From contig JAJYGZ010000317.1 of the NCBI GenBank assembly GCA_021790495.1, positions 1 through 7,058 of the forward strand: DNA of 7,058 nucleotides. The letters are read 5' to 3'. The notes beneath the pieces are model-generated. The model saw only the letters and a program-made list of their open reading frames with translations, was not told the origin of the DNA and did no database searches. Below, one piece after another: positions 5,914-7,058 of the stretch. A program made the position numbers and the translations under genes. Numbering within the stretch: position 1 is the first letter of the stretch; each line of letters starts with the position of its first letter. Origin of the DNA: Actinomycetes bacterium. Its GTDB lineage: Bacteria; Actinomycetota; Acidimicrobiia; Acidimicrobiales; Acidimicrobiaceae.

Positions 5914-6524
5914 CTTGGGTGCGCGGCGTCGCGGATTGTGTTTGATCCGGTAGGTGGCCGCGGTTTCCAGTAATATATTGCGCCTTTTTGATGTCTACTA
6001 TGTCGCGAATCGCAATATGGAAATCAGCAAGGACGCACCAGTGGCAATGCTCGACTGATTTGGCCCCGGTTGCTGAGAGTGACGTGGCAGTGGCGTACGG
6101 TCGGTCGGCCGCTCCCGAACTGAGAAATCCGATTAGGAATCGGCCAACCCCGTGGCGAGTCATGGGAGAAATGCGACGACGAATTTGCCAATTGACGGCG
6201 GGATAAGTTCGCGCCGAGTTAGCTGCGGTTCATCCTTGGACATCGGCCGCATCCTGTTTGAGATTGACTCAGCGAATTGGACAAGCGCTCTACGGGCAAA
6301 GATTGGCCATCGGCGCGGGCCCACTCCACGGCCTGGCGTAGAGCGGCCTAGGGCATATCGCTGCGGTCGTGTTTGGCTCGAGGCTCTCGCGCGATTGTCG
6401 ATAAATCCCTCAGCGCTGCCGCCGGGCCGATAACAACGTCTGGGCCTCGCTCCCGCCGCCCCGTCCCACCGGGACACGATGGGTCAAGCTCCTCAGATGC
6501 CAGCGACGATTTTGCACAAGAACC

Positions 6525-6556
6525 GAGAGCCGGCCAAATGGGGGCCGGTTGCTCTC
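6525..6556. repeat. Stem-loop with 11 paired bases and a 3-nt bulge
   Basis: GAGAGCCGGCC (6525-6535) pairs with GGCCG plus GCTCTC (6543-6547 and 6551-6556), with GTT bulged between and a seven-base AAATGGG loop. The stem is stable and GC-rich. No run of T follows on the plus strand, so a simple intrinsic terminator is unlikely. It lies about 155 bp upstream of the Nudix-like gene. Confidence 0.45.
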
Positions 6557-6605
6557 CAAACGAGCAGGGCGATCACGGCGCGTTACCGCGATCGATAAAG
6601 TATTG

Positions 6606-6628
6606 CAGCCGACTCGAATCTGCGGCTG
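6606..6628. repeat. Short stem-loop CAGCCG/CGGCTG
   Basis: Six-base perfect arms (6606-6611 and 6623-6628) around an 11-nt loop, 50 bp after the larger stem-loop and about 80 bp before the Nudix-like start. With the larger stem it may form a structured leader; on its own it is weak. Confidence 0.3.
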
Positions 6629-6698
6629 TGATACTTTGGTGGACTGGTCAAGCGTTACTGAATCCGGCGGTAGAGAGTTACGCAATACTCAAACACGA

Positions 6699-6704
6699 GA
6701 GAGG
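6699..6704 (+). promoter_or_regulatory. Ribosome binding site of the Nudix-like gene
   Basis: GAGAGG lies five bases before ATG 6710, giving acceptable support for translation of this frame. Confidence 0.5.
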
Positions 6705-6709
6705 CTCGG

Positions 6710-7042
6710 ATGGCCACGGTTGAAGAGGCAAACCCGGTAGTTCTCCGGCGCTCGGTCTCGTTCTTGCGCAACGATTCCGTAGGGCTGTGTCGCCGCACCG
6801 ACCGGGAGGACATCTGGGTGCTTCCCGGAGAGACCCCGCCAGGTGGCGAGGGAACGCAAGCGCAAGCCCAGCAAGAGGTGGCAAAAGAAAGGGATATGCA
6901 GCTAGCCGCTGAGCGCGCCGCCTTCGCTTTGGGGACGTCGCGCTGGGATCGCGTGCATCACCGGATCGAGATGGCATTCTTGGGCGCTGAGCGAGCCCGG
7001 GGGACGGTTCCGACAAAGCTGGGGGAGAACCTTGAACCATAG
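6710..7042 (+). CDS. Nudix-hydrolase-like protein, short and with an eroded Nudix box
   Basis: A 110-residue frame that follows the Nudix pattern: an N-terminal strand and GLCRRTDREDIWVLPGE (25-41), then the box region to residue 63, then WDRVHHRIEMAFLGAERARG. Against GX5EX7REUXEEXGU, E47, E56, V57, E60 and M63 fit, but Glu replaces Gly at 41, Gln replaces Arg at 55, Lys replaces a metal-binding Glu at 59, and Asp replaces Gly at 62. Nudix enzymes hydrolyse nucleoside diphosphates linked to another moiety; with these changes catalysis is doubtful. The TAG at 7040-7042 follows GENLEP, where full-length relatives usually continue for 25-40 residues. It may be a truncated pseudogene or a divergent, non-catalytic Nudix protein. 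The first Nudix strand and box are recognisable; the assignment is moderately sure. Confidence 0.55.
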   Translation: MATVEEANPVVLRRSVSFLRNDSVGLCRRTDREDIWVLPGETPPGGEGTQAQAQQEVAKERDMQLAAERAAFALGTSRWDRVHHRIEMAFLGAERARGTVPTKLGENLEP

Positions 7043-7058
7043 TTGGTACCGATCGCGG

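Larger units (their letters stand above)
5914..6709. other. Long non-coding or decayed stretch with stem-loops
   Basis: About 800 bp without a convincing gene. Open frames of 60-116 codons occur on both strands but their products are Arg/Ser/Pro-rich, motif-free and mutually overlapping. Visible structure: an 8-bp inverted repeat ATATTGCG/CGCAATAT (5975-5982 and 6011-6018, 28-nt loop), a strong bulged stem at 6525-6556, and a shorter stem at 6606-6628. A short ATG frame (6016-6057, MEISKDAPVAMLD) stops at once and might be a gene remnant. No tRNA or terminator with a T-tract was seen. Confidence 0.45.

Noticed and set aside
6160..6685. Minus-strand frames in the gap before the Nudix-like gene
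   Set aside because: Products are Arg/Pro/Ser-rich and motif-free, with no ribosome sites, and they overlap equally poor plus-strand frames.
1..7058. CRISPR array, tRNA, integron attC site or insertion sequence ends
   Set aside because: I looked for spaced direct repeats, tRNA T-loop signatures and terminal repeats with transposase fragments and saw none that hold up.

Overview
The window looks like bacterial accessory DNA, a conflict/toxin-antitoxin island, running into ordinary chromosome. The best guess for the host is a GC-rich actinobacterium-like organism. Reasons are strong AAGGAGG/AGGAGG ribosome sites, a GTG-started gene with no leader, and an AIM24-family gene followed by a small MGFLDKAKAQAEQ-type helical protein, an arrangement I associate with Actinomycetota from memory rather than a search. 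No rRNA, tRNA, CRISPR array, integrase or transposase was seen.

Layout: (1) From the left edge to about 1200, minus strand, is the N-terminal part of a large protein with an archaeo-eukaryotic primase (AEP) domain of the TOTE conflict-system type. It is open to the window edge, and a superfamily 2 helicase is expected beyond it. (2) About 1240-1692 is non-coding. (3) 1693-2331, plus strand, is a HigB-HigA type toxin-antitoxin pair behind an 18-bp palindrome that overlaps a TATACT -10 box, probably giving a leaderless mRNA. (4) 2605-3233, minus strand, is a VapB (AbrB-type)/VapC (PIN) pair sharing an ATGA overlap, behind a perfect 12-bp palindrome. (5) 3616-4271, minus strand, is a Phd/YefM-type antitoxin with a second PIN toxin whose full-length reading frame has no standard start codon. 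(6) 4664-5913, plus strand, is an AIM24/TIGR00266-family protein and a small helical protein of unknown function. (7) 5914-6709 is about 800 bp with no convincing gene but two stem-loops. (8) 6710-7042, plus strand, is a short Nudix-like protein with an eroded Nudix box and an early stop.

How the parts may work together: the TOTE-type protein is a predicted invader-directed nucleic-acid system. The three toxin-antitoxin modules packed into about 2.6 kb beside it are typical of defence or stabilisation islands. HigB is expected to cut mRNA, and the two PIN proteins are RNases held in check by their upstream antitoxins. The antitoxins probably bind the palindromes found at two of the promoters. 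The AIM24 pair reads as housekeeping DNA flanking the island. The clearest points for a second look are the partial TOTE gene, the non-standard apparent starts of the TOTE and second PIN genes, the leaderless higBA promoter, and the eroded Nudix gene.
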